Assembly: GCF_036867415.1 (NCBI RefSeq)
Contig: NZ_JBAJHU010000007.1
Span: 1 to 64,000 of the forward strand
Origin: Rossellomorea sp036867415
GTDB lineage: Bacteria > Bacillota > Bacilli > Bacillales > Bacillaceae_B
DNA length: 64,000 nt
Direction of reading: 5' to 3'
In this document: in pieces, positions 1 through 8,472 of the stretch
How the letters are laid out: the number at the start of each line of letters is the position of its first letter
Position numbering within the stretch: position 1 is the first letter of the stretch
Notes under the pieces: model-generated
Told to the model about the DNA's origin: nothing
Seen by the model: only the letters and a program-made list of their open reading frames with translations
Database searches by the model: none
Made by a program: the position numbers and the translations under genes

Positions 1-96
1 ATTTTATCTCGGGGTTTTTTTTATTTGATTGACTAATTTAAGACAAGCTTACATAAGATGTTATAAGCAACTAATCAGAAGGGGAGAGACGGACTT

Positions 97-696
97 TTGA
101 AATCTTTTTTTGGCGTATTGCTTGTCGGATTGCTGGTATATACATTTTATGTTGAAAATAAGTCCAGTCCTAATGTTTTATCGAGGGAACAATTTGAACA
201 AGCTTCAGTGAATCAGTCTTATGATCAACTGATAGATATTGAAGAAGGGGAAGTCGCAGACAGCACTCAACCTGCTGAACATTTCCCCGGACCGAATGCA
301 GGGAATAAAGCTATTGACTTCAAACTGTCCGATTTGTCAGGAGAAAAAGTGACTTTGTCACAATTTAAAGGAAAAAAAGTAATCATAAACTTCTGGGCTA
401 CATGGTGCCCTCCATGTAAAGAAGAAATGCCCATTATGGAGGAATTCTATAAAAAGCATAGCGCGGATGTCGAAATCCTTGCTATCAATATTGATCCACA
501 ATACAACGTCAAGGAATATCAGAAATCCATGGGTCTGACTTTTCCCATACTCCTTGATAAAGATGACAAAATTAACAAGGCATACGAAATCCTGACCGTA
601 CCGACCACTTACGTCATCAACGAACAAGGAATCATCACTCATAAACAAATCGGAGCCATCACCACTGCAGAAGGCATGGAAGCTTTAATGAAATAA
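97..696 (+). CDS. yneN: Membrane-anchored TlpA/ResA-like thioredoxin (YneN-like)
   Basis: This is a thiol-disulfide oxidoreductase of the AhpC/TSA-TlpA class. Residues 1-20 form a single hydrophobic anchor (FFGVLLVGLLVYTFYV), so the redox domain at about 65-199 should face outside the membrane. The active site WCPPC lies in the typical context INFWATWCPPCKEEMP, and the cis-proline stretch is VPTTYVIN. The start is a TTG at 97, preceded by AAGGGGAGAG; no ATG has a better ribosome site. In B. subtilis yneN sits in the same neighbourhood. The natural partner (cytochrome c maturation, spore or envelope thiols) cannot be read from the sequence. Confidence 0.9.
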   Translation: MKSFFGVLLVGLLVYTFYVENKSSPNVLSREQFEQASVNQSYDQLIDIEEGEVADSTQPAEHFPGPNAGNKAIDFKLSDLSGEKVTLSQFKGKKVIINFWATWCPPCKEEMPIMEEFYKKHSADVEILAINIDPQYNVKEYQKSMGLTFPILLDKDDKINKAYEILTVPTTYVINEQGIITHKQIGAITTAEGMEALMK

Positions 697-792
697 GAGG
701 AACGTACTTCTCTATATGACCTTTGTTTAAACTATCTGAAATTTGGATATACTATTTATACAAATCATTATAGAGAGAGAGGTACCCTTTTT

Positions 793-939
793 ATGCGCAG
801 ACCAAGAAAGAAGTCATTCGCTGATCTGGTGAAAGAGAACAAAAAACAGTTACTCCTCGATCAGGATGCAATGAACGCAATTGAAGAAAGAATCGACGCA
901 CGATTTGAAATAAAACGTCCCCTGAATAAAGCCGAGTAA
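793..939 (+). CDS. FbpB-like small basic protein
   Basis: This 48-residue basic protein begins MRRPRKKSFADLVKENK and continues with an LLLDQDAMNAIEERID segment. That pattern matches the Fur-regulated basic protein B family. In B. subtilis FbpB works with the FsrA small RNA in the iron-sparing response. The start ATG follows GAGAGAGAGG. A hairpin terminator overlaps the stop codon, so the gene is monocistronic. I see no convincing Fur box upstream, so iron control here is an inference from the family. Confidence 0.7.
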   Translation: MRRPRKKSFADLVKENKKQLLLDQDAMNAIEERIDARFEIKRPLNKAE

Positions 940-958
940 TCATTTACGAGGCTTTATT
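925..958 (+). terminator. Terminator of the FbpB-like gene
   Basis: The arms AATAAAGCC and GGCTTTATT form a 9-bp stem overlapping the stop codon, followed by a T-rich tail. Confidence 0.75.
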
Positions 959-1048
959 TTATTTTGTCCAGTCCAAGGAATACATACCAATTATTACGCC
1001 TTAACTTCCTAGCGAAAATGGAAATGATACTAATAAGGAGGGGAAGTA

Positions 1049-1192
1049 ATGAGCAATCCGAAAAGAAACAACAAACATTTTGTTCCGAACCATATAGGAA
1101 CCCAATCAAGAGAAGCGGGTAATAATAACGGGAAGAAAATGCAGGATACGTCGGGTAAACATGCCCAGGTAATCCAGACTAAGGGCGAATAA
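1049..1192 (+). CDS. sspN: Small acid-soluble spore protein N
   Basis: The 47-residue product has the SspN signature: a PNHIGTQSR segment, then GKKMQDTSGKHAQVIQTKGE at the C terminus. SspN is a minor protein of the spore core made in the forespore. The ATG follows AAGGAGGGG with good spacing. Tlp, another minor spore protein, lies directly downstream on the same strand, as in B. subtilis. The gene proves that the host lineage forms endospores. Confidence 0.9.
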   Translation: MSNPKRNNKHFVPNHIGTQSREAGNNNGKKMQDTSGKHAQVIQTKGE

Positions 1193-1274
1193 CATAATAC
1201 TTTTGATAAAAATTAATCGAGGGACCGACCCGTTTGAAGGTCAGTTCTTAACACATCTTTAGGAGGAATGCAGC

Positions 1275-1508
1275 ATGACATGGAACAGTAAACCAAATCC
1301 GGATGATCGCAGTGATAACGTAGAGAAGCTTCAAGGTATGGTACAGCATACGATTGAAAATATGGAGAAAGCAGAAGAATCCATGGCTTTCACTGATAGT
1401 GAAGAGCAGTTTCAATCAATAAAAGCAAAAAATGAACGCCGCCGCGAGAGTCTGGATGCATTCCGAAGTGAAATCAAAGATGAAGCTGGTCAAGATAATA
1501 ATCAATAA
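1275..1508 (+). CDS. tlp: Small acid-soluble spore protein Tlp
   Basis: The 77-residue product is rich in charged residues and carries the family core NPDDRSDNVEKLQGMVQ and a C-terminal KNERRRESLDAFRSEI. These match Tlp, a minor spore protein whose name (thioredoxin-like) is historical; there is no CxxC. AGGAGGAATGCAGC precedes the ATG. It follows sspN by 82 bp and ends at a strong terminator, so the two may share a forespore transcript. Confidence 0.9.
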   Translation: MTWNSKPNPDDRSDNVEKLQGMVQHTIENMEKAEESMAFTDSEEQFQSIKAKNERRRESLDAFRSEIKDEAGQDNNQ

Positions 1509-1540
1509 CCTTTTGACATGCACCTGAAAACACAGTTAAA

Positions 1541-1585
1541 AGCCGCGAATATGCTGAACATCAAGCATATTCGGGCTTTTTTCTT
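1541..1585 (+). terminator. Terminator after tlp
   Basis: The arms AGCCGCGAATATGCT and AGCATATTCGGGCT form a long stem followed by a run of six T residues. Confidence 0.85.
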
Positions 1586-1675
1586 CCCCCGTTCACCAAG
1601 CGTCATTATTCCAATGACGGTAAATACTGTGATACTATTGATTATGTGCATTAATAAAATATAGAGGTGAATTTC

Positions 1676-2116
1676 GTGCATATATCAGAGAACACAGTAC
1701 AAGTACGGTACGCAGAGACAGATCAGATGGGGGTCGTTTATCACGCAAACTATCTAGTCTGGATGGAACTCGGCAGAACAAAATTGATTGAAGATCTAGG
1801 GTTTAATTATGCTCAAATTGAAAAGGAAGGTATCCTGTCTCCAGTAGTCGACTTAAATATCAGTTATAAAACACCAGTAAGGTACGGTGAAATAGCACTT
1901 GTTAAAACATGGGTGGATGATTACGACGGAATCCGGATTACATATGCATATGTAATCTATAATGGAGAAAACCAGTTAGCGATCACTGGACATTCAAAGC
2001 ACGTCTGCGTAAGAAAAGAGAGTTTCCGTCCCATTTCTATACGCAGAATGTTTCCTGAATGGCATGAGGCATATGAAAAAGCAAAAAAGCAGTTGACTAG
2101 ACACACCAAGATTTAG
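1676..2116 (+). CDS. yneP: Acyl-CoA thioesterase of the 4HBT hotdog family (YneP)
   Basis: The N-terminal motif RYAETDQMGVVYHANYLVWM is the hallmark of 4-hydroxybenzoyl-CoA thioesterase-like hotdog enzymes; the aspartate of ETDQMG is the catalytic residue of the family. The protein has about 146 residues, the usual length. I place the start at the GTG at 1676 because AGAGGTGA lies six bases upstream. An in-frame GTG at 1667 lies inside that ribosome site. The physiological acyl-CoA substrate is not known from the sequence. yneQ follows 49 bp downstream. Confidence 0.85.
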   Translation: MHISENTVQVRYAETDQMGVVYHANYLVWMELGRTKLIEDLGFNYAQIEKEGILSPVVDLNISYKTPVRYGEIALVKTWVDDYDGIRITYAYVIYNGENQLAITGHSKHVCVRKESFRPISIRRMFPEWHEAYEKAKKQLTRHTKI

Positions 2117-2165
2117 TAAAAAAATGGAGAAATGAGTTATACGACGCGGGAGAGAGGAAGAAGTC

Positions 2166-2471
2166 ATGGCATTTGGGATAAATCGAAGGGAATTGAATGA
2201 TTGGAAAGAGTGTGTGAAAAAAGGAGAAGTCGCCTTTTTGACTCACTATTGGATTGATGAACGGTTTCCCGCTATCCGTACAGTCACTAAAGCAGGGTGC
2301 GCTGATATCGAGAAACTTCGTATATGGGGACAAAGATATGGATTGAAGAGAGAGTGGATTCATATGCGTCATGACGGGTTTCCACATTATGATTTGATGG
2401 GTGAGACCCAACTGAGAATTCTTAGAGAAGAGGGACTTGAGGAGCATATTAATCGTTTCCTGGAGAAATAA
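2166..2471 (+). CDS. yneQ: Conserved protein YneQ
   Basis: This 101-residue soluble protein begins MAFGINRRELNDWK and contains the conserved FLTHYWIDERFP and YGLKREWIH segments of the YneQ family. No function is established for the family. GAGAGAGGAAGAAG precedes the ATG. The gene sits between yneP and the convergent yneR, as in B. subtilis, and ends at a shared bidirectional terminator. Confidence 0.85.
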   Translation: MAFGINRRELNDWKECVKKGEVAFLTHYWIDERFPAIRTVTKAGCADIEKLRIWGQRYGLKREWIHMRHDGFPHYDLMGETQLRILREEGLEEHINRFLEK

Positions 2472-2476
2472 AGATG

Positions 2477-2516
2477 CTGAAGCCGGGATGGTTCTCAGAC
2501 CGGCTTCAGCTTTCAC
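2477..2516. terminator. Bidirectional terminator between yneQ and yneR
   Basis: Perfect 10-bp arms CTGAAGCCGG and CCGGCTTCAG lie between the convergent genes. T-rich sequence follows on the plus strand. Confidence 0.8.
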
Positions 2517-2807
2517 TTATTTTTTATATTCGTAAAGTGGTTCTTCTAGTTCTTGATCGTATTCGACATACAAATCGTGACCGTCGAAGTACCACAAATC
2601 TCCTTCTTCTACAAAAAATGATCGGTTATCAAATTCAACGATACTACCAGCTTCCATTGGCTCATCCTTGTTTACTCCTAAAGAAAAGCTGTCATGCAGA
2701 GGACTGGAACCGCCATATCTCACATAAAAACGAACATGATCTCCTTCCTCTACCAGCATTTCGTTTTTAAACCAATTAAGAGCGTCTTTTGAAATATGTA
2801 TCTTCAC
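2517..2807 (-). CDS. yneR: HesB/IscA-like protein YneR
   Basis: The 96-residue product has the HesB-fold pattern, with FYVRYGGSSPLHDSFSLGV in the middle. It contains no cysteine at all, so it cannot be a classical IscA-type iron-sulfur scaffold. This is typical of the YneR/YfhF group in Bacilli, whose function is unknown. The ATG is preceded by AAGGAG. The gene is convergent with yneQ. It has a cysteine-containing relative in this window at 37,151-37,468. Confidence 0.85.
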   Translation of the reverse strand: MKIHISKDALNWFKNEMLVEEGDHVRFYVRYGGSSPLHDSFSLGVNKDEPMEAGSIVEFDNRSFFVEEGDLWYFDGHDLYVEYDQELEEPLYEYKK

Positions 2808-2931
2808 GTTTCAGACTCCTTTCTCCACATTCATTATACCACCCGCTCTGCTTGGACAAACGGGAGACCGTTTTTATATTATATACATAATGAACCGCTG
2901 ACATCTACTAATTCGCACAGGAGTTGATTGC

Positions 2932-3192
2932 ATGAAAACACAAGCACTCTTATATTACATAGGTGCCTTTATTTTCGGAGGACTTGGAATAATGACATTT
3001 CTCCAGCTGGAAAAAACAAACTACAAAGTGGAAGCGGGTACTTTTATCATCGCAGCTTCCCTTGTTTATTACGGGATGGTGACGCTCTACTTTAAGAGCA
3101 GTAAAAATACGTTTTTATTAGCCAACTTGATTCTTGCTGTACTTGCCCTTTGTGGAATATTCTTTAATGACGTTTTATTTGGCAGTCATTAA
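2932..3192 (+). CDS. Small membrane protein, three predicted TM segments
   Basis: The 86-residue product has three hydrophobic stretches, at about 5-24, 36-53 and 60-80, separated by short charged loops. CAGGAG lies ahead of the ATG. I do not recognise the family with certainty; it resembles the short DUF-type membrane proteins of Bacilli. It stands alone, closed by a bidirectional terminator shared with the convergent CapA-family gene. Confidence 0.6.
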   Translation: MKTQALLYYIGAFIFGGLGIMTFLQLEKTNYKVEAGTFIIAASLVYYGMVTLYFKSSKNTFLLANLILAVLALCGIFFNDVLFGSH

Positions 3193-3202
3193 AATAAATC
3201 AA

Positions 3203-3243
3203 ATGAAAAGAGCTGATGTTCAATAAAGTGACATCAGCTCTTT
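3203..3243. terminator. Bidirectional terminator
   Basis: The arms AAAGAGCTGATGT and ACATCAGCTCTTT form a perfect stem between convergent genes, with A and T runs on both sides. Confidence 0.85.
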
Positions 3244-3248
3244 ACTAT

Positions 3249-4406
3249 CTATTGAGGCAATCCATTCATCATATGTGAAACCATATCATCCTCGGAATAG
3301 GTGATCATTCCATTTTTTTGGGCAAAATCGAGAGGGTAGATCCGATAGTTCGTATAATTGACTTGGGCTACAAACGTAGGTTGAAAATCAATTGATGGAT
3401 AGGAGATGACTGCTCCTGCCGGATTGCGCTTTTTTTCAACTTGGACAGTTGCCATTCCTCCGATATCCTTATAGTCATCTTTTTGACCGGACAGGAAGTT
3501 GCCAAGTGAATAAATGACGACAGCTTCGCGTCCATCGCTTGTCTTATATGTCTGAATCGGCTGCAGAACATGAGGATGATGGCCAAAAATAATATCTGCA
3601 CCGTTTTCAGTAAGTACCTTGGCAAGTCTTTGCTGTTCGTCCGTAGGAAACCGCTGATATTCATTCCCCCAATGAAGGCTCATAACAACAAGGTCGATAT
3701 CCAGTGTCTTGGCTTTCTTGATTTCTGCAATCATCTTCTTTTCATCCAGGAGATTGACTAAGTAGTCCTTGCCATCCGGAACTGGAATCCCGTTTGTTCC
3801 ATATGTGTAGGAAAGGAGTGCAAATTTGATTCCATTCACGTTAAATGTGCGGATTTTTTCTTGGTCTTTTTGATTCTTAAATGCACCGACATAAGGCATT
3901 GATATCTTCTCATAGTAGTCAATTGCGCTTAATAGGCCTTCTTCACCTTGATCCAGCGAATGATTATTTGCAGTTGTCACTGCATCAACGCCTACTTCCT
4001 GCAGGGACTTTACAATTTCTTTTGGACTGTTGAACAGGGGATAGCTCGATAAACCGATTTCACTTCCCCCGGGGGTTGACTCCTGATTGGCAATCAGGAA
4101 ATCTGGATTTGCAAGCATATCCTCGACTTGAGCAAACATCGGCGAAAAATCATAATTGGAGCCAGCTTGTGCATCTTCATATACTCGATCATGCAAAAGG
4201 ATATCACCGATGGCTGCAATGGTTGCTGTAGACTTCATCGTCTTACCTTCTGAAGGTATCTCCCTTGTCGAATGAAGAAGTGAAGCATGCTTATCCTGCT
4301 GCTGTGACGAATTCCAGTTTTTATATTGTTCCAGCACCAAGTACCCTGATAAGGCAAGTAATGGAATCACAAGAATCAAACTTACTATGTATAACTTTCG
4401 TTTCAT
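3249..4406 (-). CDS. CapA/PgsA-family metallophosphatase-like protein
   Basis: This 385-residue protein begins with a cytoplasmic lysine-arginine stretch and one membrane anchor (LYIVSLILVIPLLALSGYLV), so the catalytic domain is extracellular. Family motifs in order are AIGDILLHDRVY, ANQESTPGG, TTANNHSLDQG, SLHWGNEYQ, FGHHPHVLQP and YSLGNF, the metal-binding set of the calcineurin-like CapA fold. CapA proteins take part in capsule or poly-gamma-glutamate export. No capB or capC gene is nearby, so a general envelope role is as likely. The ATG at 4406 is chosen because GAAGGAG precedes it; an upstream in-frame start lacks one. Confidence 0.85.
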   Translation of the reverse strand: MKRKLYIVSLILVIPLLALSGYLVLEQYKNWNSSQQQDKHASLLHSTREIPSEGKTMKSTATIAAIGDILLHDRVYEDAQAGSNYDFSPMFAQVEDMLANPDFLIANQESTPGGSEIGLSSYPLFNSPKEIVKSLQEVGVDAVTTANNHSLDQGEEGLLSAIDYYEKISMPYVGAFKNQKDQEKIRTFNVNGIKFALLSYTYGTNGIPVPDGKDYLVNLLDEKKMIAEIKKAKTLDIDLVVMSLHWGNEYQRFPTDEQQRLAKVLTENGADIIFGHHPHVLQPIQTYKTSDGREAVVIYSLGNFLSGQKDDYKDIGGMATVQVEKKRNPAGAVISYPSIDFQPTFVAQVNYTNYRIYPLDFAQKNGMITYSEDDMVSHMMNGLPQ

Positions 4407-4536
4407 ATTCAAACTCCTTCGTTCTAAATTCACATGTTCGATATTATTTTACAGGAAAAAAGTTGTTAACGGGAGTATAGTTTGAAGAAAAAAATCAATT
4501 ATACTATTATTGGCGAAATTCCAACGTGTTAAACGA

Positions 4537-4592
4537 AAAAAGCGAACAATAACGAATCCATCCATTGCCAGGATGACCGTTTAAGTTCGCTT
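4537..4592 (-). terminator. Terminator after plsY
   Basis: Read on the minus strand, the arms GCGAAC and GTTCGC enclose an inner hairpin and are followed by TTTTTT. Confidence 0.65.
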
Positions 4593-4597
4593 CATTG

Positions 4598-5185
4598 TTA
4601 AAGCCATTTAATTTTAGGTTCTGTCTTGTTTCTAATACGGACAATGTTGGCGCGATGCCGATAGATGACAAAGAAGGCAAGGACGCCGACGACGATAATC
4701 AAAGGGATATCACCTGTGAATAAAGTATAAGTAAAAGCAATGAGTGCTGCTATCATGGATGATAGAGATACGTATTTAGAAACATAAAGTCCAAGAAAAA
4801 ATACTCCCAAAAGAATCAGGAACAATAAAGGGTCGTACCCCAGCAGGACACCTCCGGATGTCGCAACCGCTTTTCCACCCTTGAAGTTTGCGAAAAGAGG
4901 ATACATATGACCGATTACCGCAAATATACCGGCTACCAGCATGAACATCTTTGGTTCCACATTGAATAGAAGCGGCAATAGTGCCGCAGCCGTACCTTTC
5001 AGAATATCCATAATCGTTACAACCAGGCCAGCTTTCACTCCAAGTGTCCTGAAAGTGTTCGTCCCGCCTAGATTTCCGCTACCGTGTTCACGGATATCTT
5101 TCCCGTAGAATGTTTTTCCAATCATTAAACCTGACGGAATGGAGCCAAGCAGATAAGCTATAACAAGAATAAGGGCATAAATCAT
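4598..5185 (-). CDS. plsY: Acyl-phosphate:glycerol-3-phosphate acyltransferase PlsY
   Basis: PlsY transfers the acyl group from acyl-phosphate to glycerol-3-phosphate, the first acylation step in phospholipid synthesis. The 195-residue membrane protein has the three conserved cytosolic motifs: GSIPSG near the N terminus, HGSGNLGGTNTFRTLG at about 35-50, and GHMYPLFANFKGGKAVAT at about 95-112. Start choice: an in-frame GTG at 5191 is only two bases from AAAGGAG, whereas the ATG at 5185 has eight-base spacing. In B. subtilis plsY (yneS) is divergent from the yneT-parEC side in the same way. Confidence 0.95.
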   Translation of the reverse strand: MIYALILVIAYLLGSIPSGLMIGKTFYGKDIREHGSGNLGGTNTFRTLGVKAGLVVTIMDILKGTAAALLPLLFNVEPKMFMLVAGIFAVIGHMYPLFANFKGGKAVATSGGVLLGYDPLLFLILLGVFFLGLYVSKYVSLSSMIAALIAFTYTLFTGDIPLIIVVGVLAFFVIYRHRANIVRIRNKTEPKIKWL

Positions 5186-5386
5186 GATCACTGCTCCTTT
5201 AGATATGTAGTGGGTTCTTTATTTTAACATGTTTTTATTGAAAACGGGAGAAATTCAGGAAATTTTTAGTACCTGTTCTTAAAACTAGATATTATTTGAT
5301 ATACAGGATGAATTCATCATGTCCTTCACCTTTGTATGGTAAAATAAATTACACTTTACATCCATGGAATTGAAGGTGAACATACT

Positions 5387-6679
5387 ATGCATTTATTTTT
5401 GTCGGCACTGCAGTGGGTGGCATTCATGGTCGCAGGTTCGATTGCTGCACCTATTGCAATCGCTGATTTATTTCAATTGACCCCAGCCGAAACCGCAGAC
5501 TTCATCCAGCGGACCATTTTCGTTTTGGGGGCATCAAGCCTAATTCAGGCACTTATTGGGCACAGGCTGCCAATCAATGAAGGGCCAGCCGGCCTGTGGT
5601 GGGGTGTATTTGCCATTTATGCAGGGTTCGCAGGAACTCTTTACAGCAGCCACATAGAAGTATTAACCGTTTTACAAGGCGGAATGATTGTCAGCGGTGT
5701 GATATTTTTTATTTTAGCAGCGACGGGTCTGTTAAAGAAACTGACTTCATTATTTACTCCTGCCATTACGTTTATTTACTTGATGCTGCTAATTTTACAG
5801 CTAAGCGGTTCCTTTGTTAAAGGGATGTTCGGGATCAACAGTGAACACGGGACTCTTCAGCCCTTCGTTTTGGCAGGGAGTATATTGACCATTCTGGCCG
5901 CGCTGTACTTTTCCGGTCATAAAACAAAATGGATTCAACAATATTCCATCATTCTTGCTTTGATTGCAGGTTGGATCATTTTTGTCTTGATGGGTCTCGG
6001 AGGACATGTAACAGTATCCAGCTCATGGTTTGCCTTACCTGAAATCCTCGCTTTCGGTGCTCCTTCATTTGATACGGGCGTCGTTATCACTTCCATATTC
6101 ATTACCTTTTTGTTAACGACCAACATGATCGCTTCAATCAGGGTCACAGAGGAAGTGATGAAGTCACAGGGTCATCCAACATACGAAAGGTATACGAAAA
6201 GCGGGTTTGCCTCCGGGATCAACCAGATCCTGGGAGGAATATTTTCTGCCATCGGTCCTGTTCCTATATCAGGTGCTGCCGGGTTTGTGTCGGCTACAAG
6301 AATGTACAGCATTCTGCCGTTCATCGCCGGAAGTGTCATCATCATAGTCATCAGCCTGGTTCCTAAAGTGATGAATCTATTTGCCAGCTTACCTGCTCCG
6401 GTCGGGTACGCAGTCACGACAGTTATTTTCATAAAGATGGTTGGCCTTGCACTGGGGGAATACCATAAAGAGAAGGATCTGGAACGCACCCACTTCGTCG
6501 CAGGCATCTCCTTGATAGTCGGGGTAGGCGCCATGTTCGTACCTCCGGCCGCTTTCAAGGATGTTCCCGTGGTGGTGGCCTCCATACTAAATAACGGGCT
6601 GATCCTTGGTACCATCACAGGTATATTGGTAGAGCAGACCATCAGGTCAAAAACGGAAAAATCCATGAAAAGCCGGTAA
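5387..6679 (+). CDS. NCS2-family nucleobase permease
   Basis: This 430-residue integral membrane protein has about twelve to fourteen hydrophobic segments. It carries the NCS2 pattern, with INEGPAGLWWGVFAIYAG early and the GIFSAIGPVPISGAAGFV signature at about 285-302. The family moves uracil, xanthine or other purines with protons. The sequence looks closest to the YwdJ-type putative purine permeases of Bacillus rather than PyrP or PbuX, but substrate cannot be assigned. AAGGTGAA precedes the ATG. The gene is monocistronic with its own terminator. Confidence 0.85.
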   Translation: MHLFLSALQWVAFMVAGSIAAPIAIADLFQLTPAETADFIQRTIFVLGASSLIQALIGHRLPINEGPAGLWWGVFAIYAGFAGTLYSSHIEVLTVLQGGMIVSGVIFFILAATGLLKKLTSLFTPAITFIYLMLLILQLSGSFVKGMFGINSEHGTLQPFVLAGSILTILAALYFSGHKTKWIQQYSIILALIAGWIIFVLMGLGGHVTVSSSWFALPEILAFGAPSFDTGVVITSIFITFLLTTNMIASIRVTEEVMKSQGHPTYERYTKSGFASGINQILGGIFSAIGPVPISGAAGFVSATRMYSILPFIAGSVIIIVISLVPKVMNLFASLPAPVGYAVTTVIFIKMVGLALGEYHKEKDLERTHFVAGISLIVGVGAMFVPPAAFKDVPVVVASILNNGLILGTITGILVEQTIRSKTEKSMKSR

Positions 6680-6703
6680 ATTCATTGTTTACCGGCTTTT
6701 TTT
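6670..6703 (+). terminator. Terminator after the NCS2 permease
   Basis: Perfect 11-bp arms AAGCCGGTAAA and TTTACCGGCTT are followed by a T run; the stem overlaps the stop codon. Confidence 0.9.
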
Positions 6704-6817
6704 CGTATAGCATTAGAATGATGGAAGATCTTTCATCACAGACTAACTATATGTTTACCTTTCCTGCAGAGGGGGTATTCTTAGTATGTTTAGATTAGAT
6801 TTCAGGCAGGTGGTTAA

Positions 6818-7795
6818 ATGATTGAATTCAAGAATGTCAGAAAAGTGTATGAAGGCGGAACAGAAGCGATAAAAGGCATCGACTTGTTGATTCCTGAAGG
6901 AAAGCTTGTTGCACTGATCGGACCGAGCGGATGCGGTAAGACGACAACCATGAAAATGATCAACAAACTGATCGGGCTAACGAGCGGCACCATCACGATC
7001 AACGGTATCGACATATCGGAAAAAAATGAAGTGGAGTTGAGAAGGAATATCGGTTATGTAATCCAGCGAATCGGACTCCTCCCTCATATGACGATAGAAG
7101 AGAATATCAGCCTGATACCGAAGTTAAAAGGCTGGAAAAAGGAAAAATATGAATACAGGGTTGATGAATTGATGAATCTGGTAGGGCTCGAACCAGAGAT
7201 TTACCGGAAGAAGTATCCTCTCGAACTAAGCGGGGGACAGCAGCAAAGGGTAGGCGTCATACGTGCACTTGCTGCTGAACCGCCAATTATCCTAATGGAT
7301 GAACCTTTCAGTGCACTTGATCCCATAAGCAGGGAACAGCTGCAGGATGAATTGAAGCATATTCAAAGTTCCATACATAAAACGATCGTATTTGTCACGC
7401 ATGATATCGACGAAGCATTGAAAATTGCAGATGAAATCGCCGTTATGAAGGATGGAAGAATCGAACAGATTGCCAAACCGGGCGAATTGATTGCTTCTCC
7501 TGCAAATGAATTTGTAAGGTCGTTTATCGGGGAGCATCGATTGAATGAAGGTAAAAAAGAGATATTGGTTGCCGATATCATGGATGTCAATCCAATTTCC
7601 ATGCAAGACGGGGAATCTGAATATGAAACAATCTCCCACGACGCCACTCTTTCAGAAGCTGCCGGTCTCTTCATTTCTAAAGAACCGCAAAAACTCGTTG
7701 TCACAAAAGGCGATAAGTATATAGGAAGTCTGTCAAAAAGCGATATCCTTCATGCTGTCGCTTCTGAAAATAGAAGGGAGGCTCCATCACAATGA
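6818..7795 (+). CDS. Opu-type osmoprotectant ABC transporter, ATPase with CBS domain
   Basis: This 325-residue ATPase has Walker A GPSGCGKTTTMKM at about 35-47, signature LSGGQQQRVGVIRAL, Walker B PIILMDEPFSALDP and switch histidine FVTHDIDEA. It matches the OpuBA/OpuCA/ProV class. The C-terminal stretch from about 255 is CBS-like; in homologues CBS domains sense ionic strength or c-di-AMP. AGGCAGGTG precedes the ATG. The last bases overlap the permease gene (ATGA), so the two are translationally coupled. Osmotic substrates such as glycine betaine, choline or carnitine are expected. Confidence 0.9.
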   Translation: MIEFKNVRKVYEGGTEAIKGIDLLIPEGKLVALIGPSGCGKTTTMKMINKLIGLTSGTITINGIDISEKNEVELRRNIGYVIQRIGLLPHMTIEENISLIPKLKGWKKEKYEYRVDELMNLVGLEPEIYRKKYPLELSGGQQQRVGVIRALAAEPPIILMDEPFSALDPISREQLQDELKHIQSSIHKTIVFVTHDIDEALKIADEIAVMKDGRIEQIAKPGELIASPANEFVRSFIGEHRLNEGKKEILVADIMDVNPISMQDGESEYETISHDATLSEAAGLFISKEPQKLVVTKGDKYIGSLSKSDILHAVASENRREAPSQ

Positions 7796-8451
7796 TCCAT
7801 GCCCTTTCGCTATCATTCATCAATACGATCACAAGCCGTTCGGATGACATCATCACCGGATTGGTTGAGCATCTTTATCTATCTTTTATATCGATCTTTA
7901 TTGCGATCGTAATTTCATTACCGCTCGGAATCTATATTTCAAGAAAAAAGAATATTGCAGAGTTTTATATCGGTATAACCGCAGTATTCCAAACCATTCC
8001 GAGTCTTGCCTTATTCGGATTTCTGATCCCCCTCCTGGGAACCGGGAGCACAACGGCTATTATTGCACTTACCGTATACGCCTTGCTGCCGATTCTCAGG
8101 AACACATTTACAGGGATTGCAGGAGTGGATGAAGGCGTCATTGAAGCAGGCAAAGGAATGGGGATGACGGGCTCACAGCTATTGTTCAAGATTGAACTGC
8201 CCCTCGCCCTGCCTTTTATCATGGCGGGCATAAGGACGGCGACGGTCTTGACAGTCGGTGTGGCCACACTTGCGACATTTGTCGGAGCAGGAGGACTGGG
8301 AGACCTGATTTACCGTGGCCTTTCTACCTGGAACAATTCACTCGTTCTAGCCGGTGCGGTCCCTGCAGCACTTCTTGCATTATTTTTTGATTTTCTGTTA
8401 AGGCTTTTAGAAAATGCCACAACACCAAAAGGGTTAAAAGCCCGAAAATAA
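7792..8451 (+). CDS. Opu-type osmoprotectant ABC transporter, permease
   Basis: The 219-residue permease has five to six hydrophobic segments and the EAA loop region EAGKGMGMTGSQLLFKIELPLALP. It overlaps the ATPase gene by four bases. B. subtilis OpuB and OpuC use two different permease subunits; here only one permease gene is present, so the channel should be a homodimer. GGGAGG lies within the end of the ATPase gene. The substrate-binding lipoprotein follows after 21 bp. Confidence 0.9.
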   Translation: MIHALSLSFINTITSRSDDIITGLVEHLYLSFISIFIAIVISLPLGIYISRKKNIAEFYIGITAVFQTIPSLALFGFLIPLLGTGSTTAIIALTVYALLPILRNTFTGIAGVDEGVIEAGKGMGMTGSQLLFKIELPLALPFIMAGIRTATVLTVGVATLATFVGAGGLGDLIYRGLSTWNNSLVLAGAVPAALLALFFDFLLRLLENATTPKGLKARK

Positions 8452-8472
8452 TCTTACCAAAGGAGCATACAT

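Noticed and set aside
739..792. Fur box upstream of the FbpB-like gene
   Set aside because: The AT-rich sequence has only a short partial match to the Fur consensus.
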